DNA from: Paracoccus jeotgali
Lineage (GTDB): Bacteria; Pseudomonadota; Alphaproteobacteria; Rhodobacterales; Rhodobacteraceae
Direction of reading: 5' to 3'
Length of the DNA: 64,000 nt
NCBI RefSeq assembly: GCF_002865605.1
Contig: NZ_CP025583.1
Location: 3,009,501-3,073,500, forward strand
The notes under the pieces are model-generated. The model did not search any database. It saw only the letters and a program-made list of their open reading frames with translations, and was not told where the DNA came from. A program made the translations under genes and the position numbers. Below, in pieces: positions 51,716-61,079 of the stretch (position 1 is the first letter of the stretch; each line of letters opens with the position of its first letter).

Positions 51716-52180
51716 ATGCAACTCAGCACGATTCTCAAACCCGCCGCCGTGCGTGCCCTTCCGCAGGTCACGTCGCGCAAGCGGCTGTTTCAGGACATCG
51801 CCGCCCTTGGCCGTCAGGTCTATGGCCTGGACGAGGGGCGGACGCTGGATGCCCTGCAGGAACGCGAAAGCCTGGGCCCGACCGGCGTCGGCAATGGCGT
51901 GGCCCTGCCCCATGCGCGGCTGCACCAGCTCAAGGATGTGGCGGGGGTGTTCGTCAAGCTGGATCGCCCGCTGGATTTCGACGCCGTGGACCGCCAGCCG
52001 GTCGATCTGGTCTTTGCGCTGTTCGCGCCCGATGACAGCGGAGTGGACCACCTGAAGGCCTTGGCGCTGGTCTCGCGCACCCTGCGCGACGCCGATCTGC
52101 GCGCCAAGCTGAGGGCCAATTCCGACCCGGCGGCGCTGCATGCGATCCTGACCTCGGGGCCGGGGATGAAGGCCGCCTGA
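51716..52180 (+). CDS. ptsN: PTS IIA-like nitrogen regulatory protein PtsN
   Basis: A 154-aa EIIA-Ntr/fructose-type domain. The phosphorylated His is in GVALPHARL at residue 66. It receives phosphate from NPr and adjusts potassium, nitrogen and carbon metabolism by protein contacts. The start at ATG 51716 gives the normal length and follows AAGGACCAAGGTG. Its place after hpf is conserved among proteobacteria. Confidence 0.92.
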   Translation: MQLSTILKPAAVRALPQVTSRKRLFQDIAALGRQVYGLDEGRTLDALQERESLGPTGVGNGVALPHARLHQLKDVAGVFVKLDRPLDFDAVDRQPVDLVFALFAPDDSGVDHLKALALVSRTLRDADLRAKLRANSDPAALHAILTSGPGMKAA

Positions 52181-52280
52181 TCGCGGCTGCTTGGCAAACG
52201 CCCGATCCGCGCTATCATCACCTTTCCGGCGGCCCCCAGACGGCCCAGCCGTGACGATCCGCCAGCGACAGGAGGATGCG

Positions 52281-52472
52281 ATGGCCAAGACCCCATTCGA
52301 CCGTGAACGCAGCATCGGCAGCGGCAGGCTGCGCGCTTTTACCGTGAAAGAGCGCGAATCGGGCCTGCACCCGACCATCCTGATCCTGCATCGCCGCCCG
52401 CATCAGCGCAGCCAGCAGGACAGCCGCAAGCTGGGCGAATATGCCCGCATCGCGCGCGGCTGGCAGGTCTAA
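52281..52472 (+). CDS. 63-aa conserved-looking basic small protein
   Basis: A small Arg/His-rich protein (HRRPHQRSQQDSRKLGEYAR in the middle). It has a strong GGAGG ribosome binding site 5 bases before ATG 52281 and a coherent charged composition. I do not recognise it. Its stop overlaps the mutY stop tail-to-tail. An out-of-frame ATG at 52276 gives no useful product. Confidence 0.6.
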   Translation: MAKTPFDRERSIGSGRLRAFTVKERESGLHPTILILHRRPHQRSQQDSRKLGEYARIARGWQV

Positions 52473-53494
52473 CCCCCCTCGATTTCCGGCAGCACCCGCG
52501 CCCAGACCTTCCGCATCAGCCCCGGCAGGTCGCGGGACGCAAATTCCGGGCGCGGCAGCCAAGAACCGCGCGCCGCATTGGCAGGCGCAGGCAGCAGCGC
52601 CAGATGCACCTGCAGGCGCAGCGCGAAATGGGTGAAGACATGCTCGACCGGCTCCAGCATCTGCCACTCGGCCATCAGCGGCGCCGGGCTGTCGCTGTTG
52701 TCCCAGCCGGTCGAGGGGAAGGCGAGCGTGCCGCCCAGCAGCCCCTTGGGCGGGCGCCGCTCCAGCAGGATCAGATCCGGCGTCAGCGCCACCCAGGCGG
52801 TGCCGATGCGCTGCGGCTTGGCGGGCTTGGGGCTGCGGCGGGGCAGTTCGGGCGCGATGCCGGCGCGGAACGCCGCGCACATCGCGTTCAGCGGACACAG
52901 CGCGCAGGCCGGGTTGCGCGGGGTGCAGATCGTGGCCCCCAGATCCATCATCGCCTGCGCGAAATCCCCCGGCCGGGTCTGCGGCGTCAGCGTCGCGGCC
53001 AGCCGGGTCAGTTCCGGCTTGGCAGCGGGCAGCGGGGTTTCGACCGCGAACAGCCGCGCAACCACACGTTCGACATTGCCATCGACCACGGTCTCGGGCT
53101 GGTCAAAGGCGATCGCCGCAATCGCGGCCGAGGTATAGGGACCGATCCCCGGCAGGGTCATCAGCGCGGTCCGGTCCTGCGGAAACCCGCCCTGCGCCAC
53201 CACCTGCCGCGCGCAGGCCAGCAGGTTGCGGGCGCGGGCGTAATAGCCAAGCCCCGCCCATTCCGCCATCACCTGCGCGTCATCGGCGGCGGCCAGCGCC
53301 TCGACCGTCGGCCACAGCGCGGTAAAGCGCAGGAAATAGGCCCGCACCGCCGCCACCGTGGTCTGTTGCAGCATGATCTCGGACAGCCAGACGCGATACG
53401 GATCGGCCCGCCCGCCCCCCGGCGGCACCCGCCAGGGCAGGCTGCGGGCGTGGCGGTCATACCAGGCCAGCAGGGCGGGGGCGACTTCACGCAT
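52469..53494 (-). CDS. mutY: A/G-specific adenine glycosylase MutY
   Basis: A 341-aa DNA repair enzyme. The helix-hairpin-helix region reads LPGIGPYTSAAIAAIAFD, the catalytic Asp follows in VVDGNVERV, an early EIMLQQTTVAAV segment is typical, and the [4Fe-4S] ligands fit C-x6-C-x2-C-x5-C (CTPRNPACALCPLNAMC). The C-terminal NUDIX-like domain recognises 8-oxoG. It removes adenine mispaired with 8-oxoguanine. It is divergent from the DUF721 gene. Confidence 0.95.
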   Translation of the reverse strand: MREVAPALLAWYDRHARSLPWRVPPGGGRADPYRVWLSEIMLQQTTVAAVRAYFLRFTALWPTVEALAAADDAQVMAEWAGLGYYARARNLLACARQVVAQGGFPQDRTALMTLPGIGPYTSAAIAAIAFDQPETVVDGNVERVVARLFAVETPLPAAKPELTRLAATLTPQTRPGDFAQAMMDLGATICTPRNPACALCPLNAMCAAFRAGIAPELPRRSPKPAKPQRIGTAWVALTPDLILLERRPPKGLLGGTLAFPSTGWDNSDSPAPLMAEWQMLEPVEHVFTHFALRLQVHLALLPAPANAARGSWLPRPEFASRDLPGLMRKVWARVLPEIEGG

Positions 53495-53578
53495 GGTTCA
53501 CGGCTTTTTTGCCCCCTCTGACTGGCATAAGATGCGCAGCTTGATACAGTCGGTCCGTTCTTACCCGCGAGGCATCGC

Positions 53579-54106
53579 ATGTCACAGCCCCCCCGCAGAT
53601 CGCGCGGCTTTCGTCAGGCCTCGAGCCTGCTGGCCAGCCAGATCCGCCGCGCCGCCGAGGGGCGGGGCTTTGCCGTGGCCCGCCTGCTGACCCATTGGCC
53701 CGAGATCGCCGGCCCGGATATCGCCGCCAAGGCGCGTCCGGTCAAGGTCAGCCACCCGCGCAGCGGCTTTGGCGCGACGCTGACGCTGCTGACCACCGGT
53801 CCTTATGCGCCGCTGCTGGAAATGCAGCTTCCCGTCCTGCGCGAACGGGTGAACGCCTGCTATGGCTATAACGCCATCGCCCGCATCACCGTGACCCAGA
53901 CTGCCGTGTCGGGCTTTGCCGAGGGGCAGGCGGTGTTCGATGCCGCCCCCAAGCCTGCCGCCCCTGCGGTCCCCGATGCCCAGATCCAGCAACAGGCGGC
54001 GCGCATCGCCGCCGATATCGACGATCCCGCACTGCAGGCCGCCATCGCGCGTCTTGCGGCGCTGAAACTGGTCCGCGCGGCCAAACCCAACCGAAAGGCC
54101 CCTTGA
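53579..54106 (+). CDS. DUF721 (DciA-related) protein
   Basis: A 175-aa protein whose first 100 residues form a DUF721 domain (SQIRRAAEGRGFAVARLLTHWPEIAG region; FGATLTLLTTGPYAPLLEMQ). DciA, a relative, helps load the replicative helicase in bacteria that lack DnaC. The C-terminal part is Ala/Pro-rich then helical. It is the first gene of a three-gene operon and shares one base with the dsbA-like gene (TGATG). Confidence 0.75.
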   Translation: MSQPPRRSRGFRQASSLLASQIRRAAEGRGFAVARLLTHWPEIAGPDIAAKARPVKVSHPRSGFGATLTLLTTGPYAPLLEMQLPVLRERVNACYGYNAIARITVTQTAVSGFAEGQAVFDAAPKPAAPAVPDAQIQQQAARIAADIDDPALQAAIARLAALKLVRAAKPNRKAP

Positions 54107-54783
54107 TGAGCTTCGATTTCCGCCGCTTCCTGTCCGTCTCGCTGATTTCCGCCGCAATGGCGCTGCCCGTGACGGCGCAGACCGCGCCGCAACCGGCCGA
54201 CACCCCGGCCGACGCCGCTGCCGCCCAGCCGCAGATCCAGCCCGACCTGTTTCTGGGGGCCGAGGACGCGCCGCTGACGATCTATGAATATGCCAGCTAT
54301 ACCTGCCCGCATTGCGCGAATTTCCATCAAGAGAACCTGCCCAAGCTGAAGGCCGAATATATCGACACCGGCAAGGTCCGCTTCGCGCTGCGCGATGTCT
54401 ATTTCGATCAGGTGGGCCTCTGGGCCGGGATTCTGGCCCGCTGCGACAGCGACAAGTTCTATCCCGTCGCTGGTCTGCTGATGGAGGAGCAGTCCGACTG
54501 GCTGGGCGCCCAGAACAGTCAGGATCTGGTCGCCAATCTGCGCAAGATCGGTGCCAAGGTTGGGATGACCGGCGACCAGATGGATGCCTGCTGGAACGAT
54601 CAGGCGCAGGTCGCCAATCTGGTCGCGACCTTCCAGCAGAATGCCGAGGCCGACAAGATCAACGCCACCCCGACCTTCATGATCGGCGGCGAGCAGGTCG
54701 AGAACATGGCCTGGGACCAGCTCAAGGCGCGGATCGACGGAAAACTGGCCGAGGCCGAAGCCGCAGCCCCGGCGGCCCAGTGA
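54106..54783 (+). CDS. DsbA-family periplasmic thiol:disulfide oxidoreductase
   Basis: A 225-aa protein with a signal peptide (SVSLISAAMALPVTAQT) and a thioredoxin-4/DsbA fold. The active site is CPHC in YTCPHCANFHQ near residue 67, and a cis-Pro segment is NATPTFMIGG near 187. It is expected to oxidise or isomerise cysteines in exported proteins. ATG 54106 is used rather than the adjacent TTG. It overlaps neighbours on both sides by TGATG junctions. Confidence 0.9.
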   Translation: MSFDFRRFLSVSLISAAMALPVTAQTAPQPADTPADAAAAQPQIQPDLFLGAEDAPLTIYEYASYTCPHCANFHQENLPKLKAEYIDTGKVRFALRDVYFDQVGLWAGILARCDSDKFYPVAGLLMEEQSDWLGAQNSQDLVANLRKIGAKVGMTGDQMDACWNDQAQVANLVATFQQNAEADKINATPTFMIGGEQVENMAWDQLKARIDGKLAEAEAAAPAAQ

Positions 54784-55913
54784 TGACGCCGCTCGCCGGG
54801 TTGAAGGTGGTCGAACTGGCGCGGATTCTGGCGGGCCCCTGGGCCGGCCAGATCCTCGCCGATCTGGGCGCCGAGGTGATCAAGGTCGAGGCGCCCGAGG
54901 GCGACGACACCCGCCGCTGGGGTCCGCCCTTCATCGAGCGTGAGGGCGACCGCAGCGCCGCCTATTTCCACGGCACCAATCGCGGCAAGACCTCGGTCAC
55001 CGCCGATTTCCGCACGCCCGAGGGGCAGCAGAAGGTCCGCGACCTGATCGCCGACGCCGACATCCTGGTCGAGAATTTCAAGGTCGGCGGGCTGGCGAAA
55101 TATGGCCTCGATTTCGTCAGCCTGTCCGCGCTGAACCCGCGGCTGATCTATTGCAGCGTCACCGGCTTTGGCCAGACCGGCCCCTATGCCCATCGCGCGG
55201 GCTATGACTTTATCATCCAGGGCATGTCCGGGCTGATGAGCGTCACCGGCGAGCCCTCGGGCCAGCCGCAAAAGGTCGGCGTGGCCGTCACCGACATCTT
55301 TACCGGCATCTATGCCGCGACGGCGATCCTTGCCGCCGTCGAGATGCGCCACCGCACCGGGCGCGGGCAGCATATCGACATGGCGCTGATGGATGTGGCC
55401 GTGGCGATCATGGCCAATCAGGCGATGAACTATCTGGCGACCGGGCAGGCGCCGGTGCGGATGGGCAACGCGCATCCGAACCTTGTGCCCTACGCGGTCT
55501 TCGACTGCGCCGATGGCTGGATCATCATCGCGACCGGCAATGACGCGCAATACCGCCGGCTGTGTCAGGTTCTGGGCCTGCCGGCGCTGGCCGAGGCACC
55601 CGATTATGCCACCAATGCCGACCGCATCCGCAACCGTGAGGCGCTGACCGCCGCGCTGTCGGCGGTGACGCGGGGGATGCAGCGCGACGATCTGCTGGCC
55701 GCGCTCGAAGCGGAGGGCGTGCCCGCCGGGCCGATCAACGACATGCAGGACGTCTTTGCCGACCCGCAGGTGATCGCGCGCCAGATGCAGATCACGCCCG
55801 AGGGCGTCCCCGGCGTCCGCCTGCCGGTGGTGTTTTCCGAGGCCGAACTCGCCACCGACCGCGCCTCGCCCCGGCTGGGGCAGGGGGATGCGGGCGAGGG
55901 CAGCGAGGGGTGA
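54783..55913 (+). CDS. CaiB/BaiF family CoA-transferase
   Basis: A 376-aa class III CoA-transferase. It has the family start LAGLKVVELARILAGPWAGQ, the motif YCSVTGFGQTGPYAHRAGYD and the catalytic Asp region VAVTDIFTGIYAA near 175. It moves CoA between an acyl-CoA and a free acid; the substrate pair cannot be read from sequence. It is coupled to the dsbA-like gene by TGATG, an unrelated function, so the operon looks like simple co-transcription. Confidence 0.9.
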   Translation: MTPLAGLKVVELARILAGPWAGQILADLGAEVIKVEAPEGDDTRRWGPPFIEREGDRSAAYFHGTNRGKTSVTADFRTPEGQQKVRDLIADADILVENFKVGGLAKYGLDFVSLSALNPRLIYCSVTGFGQTGPYAHRAGYDFIIQGMSGLMSVTGEPSGQPQKVGVAVTDIFTGIYAATAILAAVEMRHRTGRGQHIDMALMDVAVAIMANQAMNYLATGQAPVRMGNAHPNLVPYAVFDCADGWIIIATGNDAQYRRLCQVLGLPALAEAPDYATNADRIRNREALTAALSAVTRGMQRDDLLAALEAEGVPAGPINDMQDVFADPQVIARQMQITPEGVPGVRLPVVFSEAELATDRASPRLGQGDAGEGSEG

Positions 55914-55964
55914 GGGCTGGCCTGCCGTCAGAGCAAGCCTTTGACCCCGCGTCGACCTGACCGG

Positions 55965-56978
55965 CTAGGCTGACAGCCCCGCCAGCAGGGGCTGCAGCAC
56001 CGCGTCCAGCATCGCCTCGTCCTCGAACGCCAGCCGCACGGGCAGGGCCAGCACCTCGCGGCGGAAGTCGTAGGGCAGGCGCACCGCGTCCTTTTCCGTG
56101 GTCACAAGCTGGGCGCCGGTCAGGCGCGCTTCGGTCGTCAGGCGTTGCAGAATCGCGGGGGTGAAGGGCTGGTGGTCGTCCAGCGCCTCGGCCCGGATCA
56201 GATCGGCGCCCAGATCGCGCAGCGTGGCAAAGAATTTCTCGGGGTGGCCGATACCCGCAAAAGCCAGCACGCGGTGGCCCTGCCAGTCGATGCCGGTCTG
56301 CAGCGGCTTCAGCGCCCCGCGCAGATGCGGCAGGTCCAGCGCTGCGCCCCATTCGCGCTGAAACCGCGCCTGCATCTGCGGCCCGCCGATCGAGATCACC
56401 GCATCCGCCCGCGCCAGCCCCGCCTCGACCGGCTCGCGCAGGGGGCCGGCCGGGATGCACAGCCCGTTGCCGAAGCCCTTGGCGGCATCCACCACGACCA
56501 GCGCCAGATCATGCGCCAGCGCGGGGTCCTGGAACCCGTCATCCAGCAGAATCACCTGCGCCCCGTCATCCGCCGCCGCCTGCGCGCCCGCGAGCCGGTC
56601 ATCGGCGACCCAGACCGGGGCAAAGGCCGACATCAGCAGCGGCTCGTCGCCGGTTTCGGCGGCGCTGTGGCGGCGTTCATCGACCCGGGTGGGGGCGGTC
56701 AGCGAGCCGCCATAGCCGCGGCTGACGATCTGGGGCGCGATCCCCTTGGCCTGCAGATATTGCGCCAGCGCGATCACGGTGGGGGTCTTGCCGGTGCCGC
56801 CTGCGTTCAGATTGCCGACGCAGATCACCGGCACGCCGACCCGCGCCCGCCCGGCCTCGGCCCCGCGCGCCAGCCGCCGCGCGGTGGCAGCGGCATATAG
56901 CGCCCCCAGCGGCCGCAGCGCCTGGGCGCGCGGGCCGGGCTTGCGCCGGAACCAGAAGCCGGGGGCGCGGCGGCTCAT
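55965..56978 (-). CDS. lpxK: tetraacyldisaccharide 4'-kinase LpxK
   Basis: A 337-aa enzyme. The P-loop [12 protein letters not shown] lies near residue 56, with SRGYGG near 86 and the DDGFQ motif ([15 protein letters not shown]) near 147. It phosphorylates the 4' position of the lipid A precursor at the inner membrane. The start at ATG 56978 overlaps the waaA stop (ATGA), and the longer upstream frame lies antisense-like within waaA. waaA-lpxK pairing is common in alphaproteobacteria. Confidence 0.93.
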   Translation of the reverse strand: MSRRAPGFWFRRKPGPRAQALRPLGALYAAATARRLARGAEAGRARVGVPVICVGNLNAGGTGKTPTVIALAQYLQAKGIAPQIVSRGYGGSLTAPTRVDERRHSAAETGDEPLLMSAFAPVWVADDRLAGAQAAADDGAQVILLDDGFQDPALAHDLALVVVDAAKGFGNGLCIPAGPLREPVEAGLARADAVISIGGPQMQARFQREWGAALDLPHLRGALKPLQTGIDWQGHRVLAFAGIGHPEKFFATLRDLGADLIRAEALDDHQPFTPAILQRLTTEARLTGAQLVTTEKDAVRLPYDFRREVLALPVRLAFEDEAMLDAVLQPLLAGLSA

Positions 56979-58228
56979 GTCTCGGCCCCCAGAATCGTGT
57001 CGCGGACGGCATGGGCGATGCGGTTCGCCACCCCCGCGCCGCCGGTCGAGACGGACCACGCATTGGCCGCGATCAGCGCCGCCTGATCGGCCGCCAGCAT
57101 CGCCACCACCGCCTGCGCCAGCCCGGCCGCATCCTCGACCCGCCGCGCGGCCCCGGCCCCGTCCAACTGCCCCCATTCCGCCGCGAACGGCCCGTCATGC
57201 GGCCCGTGGATCGCGGCCGAACCAAGGGCCGCGGCCTCGAACGGGTCGCGCGCGGCCTCGGTCGGGCCAGCCAGCGTGGTGCCGAAAAAGCAGGAGGGCG
57301 ACAGCCGATACCACAAGCCAAGCTCGATCAGATCGTCGACCAGATAGACATTCACCTCATCCGCCGGGTCTTCGTCCAGGCTGCGCTGCGCCACGGTCAG
57401 CCCGGCCTCGGCCATGCGGGCGGCCATGGCGGCGCTGCGGCGGGGATCGTCGGGAAGCGCGATCAGCATTGCGCGGTGACTGTGGCGCAGCAGGGTCAGC
57501 TGCGCCTCGATCACGGCGTCCTCCTCGGCCTCGGTGACGCTGACGGCGAGCCAAAGCTGCCGGCCCTTGAACGCCTCGGCCAAGGCGGCGCGTTCGGTTT
57601 CCAGATGCTTCAGCGGCTCGCGGATCTGGGTGATCGGGCCGGTGACCTCGATCCGTTCTGGGCTCGCGCCCATTTCCAGCGCGGCGCTGCGGCTGACGGT
57701 GTCGGGCAGCAGCAGCAGCGTCAGTTGCGACAGGACCGAGGGCCGCCCGATGCCCAGGGCGGAAAAGCCCCAGCCCCGGCGCGGGGGTTGCAGCCGCGTC
57801 TCGGCCAGGATCACCGGCAGGTCGCGGGCCAGCGCGGCCTCGATCAGCGGGCGGGGCAGGTCAGCGCCGATCAGCAGCAGCGCCTGCGGGTTCATCGCGT
57901 CCAGCTGCGCCTCGGCCAGCGGGCCGGTCTGGGCGTTGTCGGGCACGGCCGAGATGCCGCGCGTCGACAGGTCGGGCGGCGGGCCTTGGGCGCGGCTGAC
58001 GGCGATCTGCAAGCCGCGCCGCCGCAACTGCATCAGCAGATGCTTGACGGTGGCGGGCAGGGCGGCGTCGCGCCCCTCGGGAATCTCGGTCCCCAGCCGC
58101 AGCCAGACCAGCGGCCCGTCGCCCGAAGGCAGCGGCATCCGGGGCGCGGCAGGGGGGCGCGCCGCGGCGGGCGCGTCCAGCAGGCGCTGCCACCACCCCG
58201 CAGGGCTTGGGCCGGACGCCTGCGTCAC
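56975..58228 (-). CDS. waaA: 3-deoxy-D-manno-octulosonic acid transferase (Kdo transferase)
   Basis: A 417-aa GT30-type transferase. The C-terminal GT-B half shows [22 protein letters not shown], the nucleotide-binding [24 protein letters not shown] region (motifs DLIELGLWY and CFFGTTLAG) and [15 protein letters not shown]. The N-terminal half is less standard: there is no clear membrane anchor and the segment begins with a Pro/Ala-rich stretch. It adds Kdo to lipid A. It lies between DUF4170 (2-base gap) and lpxK (ATGA). Confidence 0.85.
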   Translation of the reverse strand: MTQASGPSPAGWWQRLLDAPAAARPPAAPRMPLPSGDGPLVWLRLGTEIPEGRDAALPATVKHLLMQLRRRGLQIAVSRAQGPPPDLSTRGISAVPDNAQTGPLAEAQLDAMNPQALLLIGADLPRPLIEAALARDLPVILAETRLQPPRRGWGFSALGIGRPSVLSQLTLLLLPDTVSRSAALEMGASPERIEVTGPITQIREPLKHLETERAALAEAFKGRQLWLAVSVTEAEEDAVIEAQLTLLRHSHRAMLIALPDDPRRSAAMAARMAEAGLTVAQRSLDEDPADEVNVYLVDDLIELGLWYRLSPSCFFGTTLAGPTEAARDPFEAAALGSAAIHGPHDGPFAAEWGQLDGAGAARRVEDAAGLAQAVVAMLAADQAALIAANAWSVSTGGAGVANRIAHAVRDTILGAET

Positions 58229-58230
58229 GC

Positions 58231-58476
58231 CTAGATGCCCAGTTCGGCGGTGGGGCTGGTCTCGCGCCCCTCATCCATCAGGCGGTGCAGGTGGGCGATG
58301 AAATAGCGGGTCTGCGCGCTGTCCACGGTGCGCTGCGCCGCGCCCTTCCACGCCGCATGGGCCGAGGCAAAGTCGGGGAACACGCCGACCACGTCGATTT
58401 TCGAGGTGTCGCGGAATTCGGTGCCTTCGATGTCGGTCAACTCGCCGCCAAATACCAGATGCAGTCGCTGAGTCAT
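58231..58476 (-). CDS. DUF4170 family small protein
   Basis: An 81-aa protein with LHLVFGGELTDIEGTEFRDTSKIDVVG cut here as LHLVFGGELTD and FRDTSKIDVVG, then HRLMDE near the C-terminus. It matches DUF4170, a small cytoplasmic family that alphaproteobacteria usually carry just before waaA. The function is unknown. An AAAGGA ribosome binding site precedes the ATG at 58476. Confidence 0.85.
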   Translation of the reverse strand: MTQRLHLVFGGELTDIEGTEFRDTSKIDVVGVFPDFASAHAAWKGAAQRTVDSAQTRYFIAHLHRLMDEGRETSPTAELGI

Positions 58477-58521
58477 CGGAATCGTCCTTTCGTGATCGCC
58501 GGTCTGTCGCTGGCGCGGACA

Positions 58522-59238
58522 CTAATTCGGCGGCTGGCCCGACGCAATCACGGCCTCGGCGCGGTTGATCGCCGCAGCGATCAGCGCGGGCACGCCGTCG
58601 GCCAGCCCGATGGGCGGCAGGCAGGGCCCGTCAAAGCCCGCTTCGGCCAGCCCCTGCGGGATGTCTTCCAGCACATGTTCGGCCTGCGTGGCGAAGAAGG
58701 GCAGCGCGATCGCCTGCGGCCCGATGTCGCGGGCGGCGTCGGTCAGGAAGGGCGCTTCCTCGATATAGCCGGTCACGACCTTGCCCAGCCGCAGCCGCAG
58801 CAATTCGGCCATCGCCTCGGTCCCCTTGGCCGAGCCGCGCGCCCGCTGCGAGCCATGCGCGATCAGCAGCAGCGTCGCCTGCGAGGTCTGCCAGCCCTGC
58901 GCCGCCGCGGCCTCGGCGATCTGGCTCATGCACAGCGCGGGCAGGGTGGGATCAAGCCCGAAAGGCGCGTGAATCCGGGCATTTGCGGCCCCGGCGGCGG
59001 CCAGACGGCGGGGCAGTTCGGTGCCGGTGAACCAGCCGGCCGCCATGAACATCGGATAGACCAGCGCATCGGGCGCGCGGGCGACCGCATCCTCGAGCGC
59101 GCCGGGCTGCGCCAGCGTCGCCCCGATCACCTGCCGCCCCGACACCTGCGCCACGCGGTCGGCCAGTGCCTCGACCGCCTGTTGCTGCGGGCCGGGGTCC
59201 GAGGGCTGGCCGTGAGAGACGATGATGGTGGGGGTCAT
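58522..59238 (-). CDS. CbiX/SirB-type sirohydrochlorin chelatase family protein
   Basis: A 238-aa protein with two CbiX-like halves. The first starts TIIVSHGQPSDPGPQ with the metal-contacting His at residue 8; the second has LLLIAHGSQRARGSA near 125 and a later PFFATQAEHVLEDIP. Family members insert cobalt, nickel or iron into sirohydrochlorin. No other tetrapyrrole genes are adjacent, so the exact metal and pathway are undecided. It is divergent from nnrU. Confidence 0.8.
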   Translation of the reverse strand: MTPTIIVSHGQPSDPGPQQQAVEALADRVAQVSGRQVIGATLAQPGALEDAVARAPDALVYPMFMAAGWFTGTELPRRLAAAGAANARIHAPFGLDPTLPALCMSQIAEAAAAQGWQTSQATLLLIAHGSQRARGSAKGTEAMAELLRLRLGKVVTGYIEEAPFLTDAARDIGPQAIALPFFATQAEHVLEDIPQGLAEAGFDGPCLPPIGLADGVPALIAAAINRAEAVIASGQPPN

Positions 59239-59323
59239 GATACTGGCATCCGGCTGGCGATGGGATTAGGTCTCGGACCCGTAACAGACCACGCCACGCG
59301 CGCGACCACAAGAAGGGGCTCTC

Positions 59324-59944
59324 ATGTCGGGTTGGGCCGAGTTCATCATCGCCTTCGCGGCCTTCATGGCGGCGCATGTCATCCCCATGCAACCAAGGCT
59401 GAAATCGGGGCTCATCGCGGCCCTCGGCCGGGGCGGCTATATCGCCGCCTTCAGCGCGCTGTCGCTGGGGTTGCTGTGGTGGCTGCTGATGGCGTCGGGC
59501 CGCGCGCCCTATGTCGAGATCTGGCCGCAGGCCGAGTGGCAGCGCTGGCTGGCCAATCTGGCGGTGCCGGCGGCGGTGCTGCTGACGACGCTGGCGATCG
59601 GGGCGCCGAACCCGTTCTCGTTCGGTGGCAAGGCGCAGGGCTTCGACCCCGAGCGGCCGGGCATCATCGGGCTGACGCGGCATCCGCTGATGTGGGCCTT
59701 CGCGCTGTGGGCGGGGGCGCATCTGCTGGCCAATGGCGATCTGGCCCATGTGATCCTGTTCGGGTTGCTGTTCCTGTTCGCGCTGACCGGGATCTGGGCG
59801 GCCGAGGGGCGGGCGCGGCGCAACCTGCCCGATTTCGCGCGGCTGGCGGCGCATAGCTCGGTCTGGCCGGGGGCGGCGCTGCTGGATGGGCGCTGGCGGC
59901 CGCGCGGGCCGCTGCCCTGGCTGCGGCTGGGGGTGGGGTGCTGA
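59324..59944 (+). CDS. nnrU: NnrU family membrane protein, apparently frameshifted near the 3' end
   Basis: A 206-aa open frame encoding five to six membrane helices with NnrU hallmarks: MAAHVIPMQPRLKSGL near residue 15, PNPFSFGGKAQGFDPERPGIIGLTRHPLMWAF region near 105 (motifs GIIGLTRHPLMW) and HSSVWPG. NnrU is needed for normal nitric-oxide metabolism in Rhodobacter and is related to zeta-carotene isomerase. The frame stops after LRLGVGC. One extra G in the preceding G-run would continue it with VLIWAALLHLHPPLIGVSPLP to a TAG at 60001. Either a real mutation or a homopolymer sequencing error. Confidence 0.85.
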   Translation: MSGWAEFIIAFAAFMAAHVIPMQPRLKSGLIAALGRGGYIAAFSALSLGLLWWLLMASGRAPYVEIWPQAEWQRWLANLAVPAAVLLTTLAIGAPNPFSFGGKAQGFDPERPGIIGLTRHPLMWAFALWAGAHLLANGDLAHVILFGLLFLFALTGIWAAEGRARRNLPDFARLAAHSSVWPGAALLDGRWRPRGPLPWLRLGVGC

Positions 59945-60003
59945 TCTGGGCGGCGCTGCTGCATCTGCACCCGCCGCTGATCGGCGTGTCGCCGCTGCCC
60001 TAG
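59938..60003 (+). other. out-of-frame remainder of nnrU (last helix and tail)
   Basis: In the frame beginning at 59938 the sequence reads VLIWAALLHLHPPLIGVSPLP and then TAG. This is the usual NnrU C-terminus: a last helix and a short Pro-containing tail. Its stop shares the CTAG with the stop of the convergent FAD oxidoreductase gene, as expected for two intact tail-to-tail genes. The break is in the G-rich stretch 59929-59938. Confidence 0.7.
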
Positions 60004-61031
60004 CTGCGGAACTCGGGCGGGATGCGGTCCTGCCCGTCGATGGCGAGATCGGCGATCATCCCGGCCAGCACCGGGGCCATGCCGAAGCCGATCTTGAAGC
60101 CGCCATTCAGCACGAACTGCCCCGCGCGCCCCGGCCACGGCCCCAGCAGCGGCGCGCGCGAGCGGGCACGGGGCCGGATTCCCGCCCAGCGTTCCAGCAC
60201 CGGCGCATCGGCCAATGCCGGACAGGTCGCGCGGGCGCGGGCGATCACGTCGTCAAGCTGCGCGTCGACGTGGTCATGGGTGTATTCGTTCTCGGAGGTC
60301 GAGCCGACGCCCACCGTCCCGTCGGCATGCGGCACGACATGCAGCCCCTCGGCATAGACCTGCGGCGCGTCGGGCGCGGCGAAGCCAAGGCTGGCGCTTT
60401 GGCCCTTGACCCCCTGACCCTGCTTGCGGCCAAGATCGTTGCCCAGCATCGCCAGCCCCTCGGCACCGGTGGCCCAGATCGTGGGGGCGGGGACGTCATC
60501 GGGGTGCGCGGCCTTACCGCAGATGATCTCGCCGCCCTGCGCGCGGATCGCGGCGGCCAGCGCCTGACAGGCCAGCCGGGGCGAGAGGCGGGCCGACAGA
60601 TCGTCCTGCAGCCACCAGCCATCGGGGCTGTCCGGCACCAGATCGCCGCCCGGTCGGGTCTGGGTCAGCCACATCCGCGCCTGCCCCTGCCAGTTGCGGG
60701 CGGCCCCCTCGATCCGCTGGCGCAGCCGGTCCAGATCGCCACGCGCCACCGCCTGCACGCGGCCCTGGCGGGCATAGCCGGGGTCGCAGCCGCCGGTCTG
60801 GGCGACGCCGTCCCAGAACCCTCGCGCCGCCAGCAGGCTGTCGAGCTGCACCTGCTTCTTGCGGTTCCAGCTATCCGGCGCATGGGGCGCCAGCGCCCCG
60901 ACCGTGCCGCCCGACGATCCGGCGCCGATCCCGCGCGCCTCGATCACTTGGACCGGGTGGCCCCGCCGCGCGATCTCATATCCCGCCGCCAGCCCGAAGA
61001 TGCCGGCGCCGATTACCGTGATGCTTGTCAT
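60000..61031 (-). CDS. FAD-dependent oxidoreductase, probable MnmC(o)-like half
   Basis: A 343-aa DAAO-fold flavoprotein. The Rossmann motif VIGAGIFGLAAGYEIARRG starts at residue 6, GAGSSGGTVGALAPH follows near 37, and the C-terminal FAD contact reads NGGFKIGFGMAP. By itself it could be an amino acid oxidase (DadA/ThiO type). It is divergent, 48 bases away, from an MnmD methyltransferase gene; in E. coli MnmC the two activities are fused. It therefore probably removes the carboxymethyl group from tRNA cmnm5(s2)U34. The start at ATG 61031 is set by the Rossmann motif. Confidence 0.75.
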   Translation of the reverse strand: MTSITVIGAGIFGLAAGYEIARRGHPVQVIEARGIGAGSSGGTVGALAPHAPDSWNRKKQVQLDSLLAARGFWDGVAQTGGCDPGYARQGRVQAVARGDLDRLRQRIEGAARNWQGQARMWLTQTRPGGDLVPDSPDGWWLQDDLSARLSPRLACQALAAAIRAQGGEIICGKAAHPDDVPAPTIWATGAEGLAMLGNDLGRKQGQGVKGQSASLGFAAPDAPQVYAEGLHVVPHADGTVGVGSTSENEYTHDHVDAQLDDVIARARATCPALADAPVLERWAGIRPRARSRAPLLGPWPGRAGQFVLNGGFKIGFGMAPVLAGMIADLAIDGQDRIPPEFRS

Positions 61032-61079
61032 TCGCCGCCCCTTTCGCCACTGCTGCCGCAAGGGGACCAGTTAGACCGC

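Noticed and set aside
60000-61031. D-amino-acid dehydrogenase DadA as the first choice for the FAD oxidoreductase
   Set aside because: The fold fits, but the divergent mnmD neighbour makes a MnmC(o)-like role more likely; DadA is kept as an alternative.
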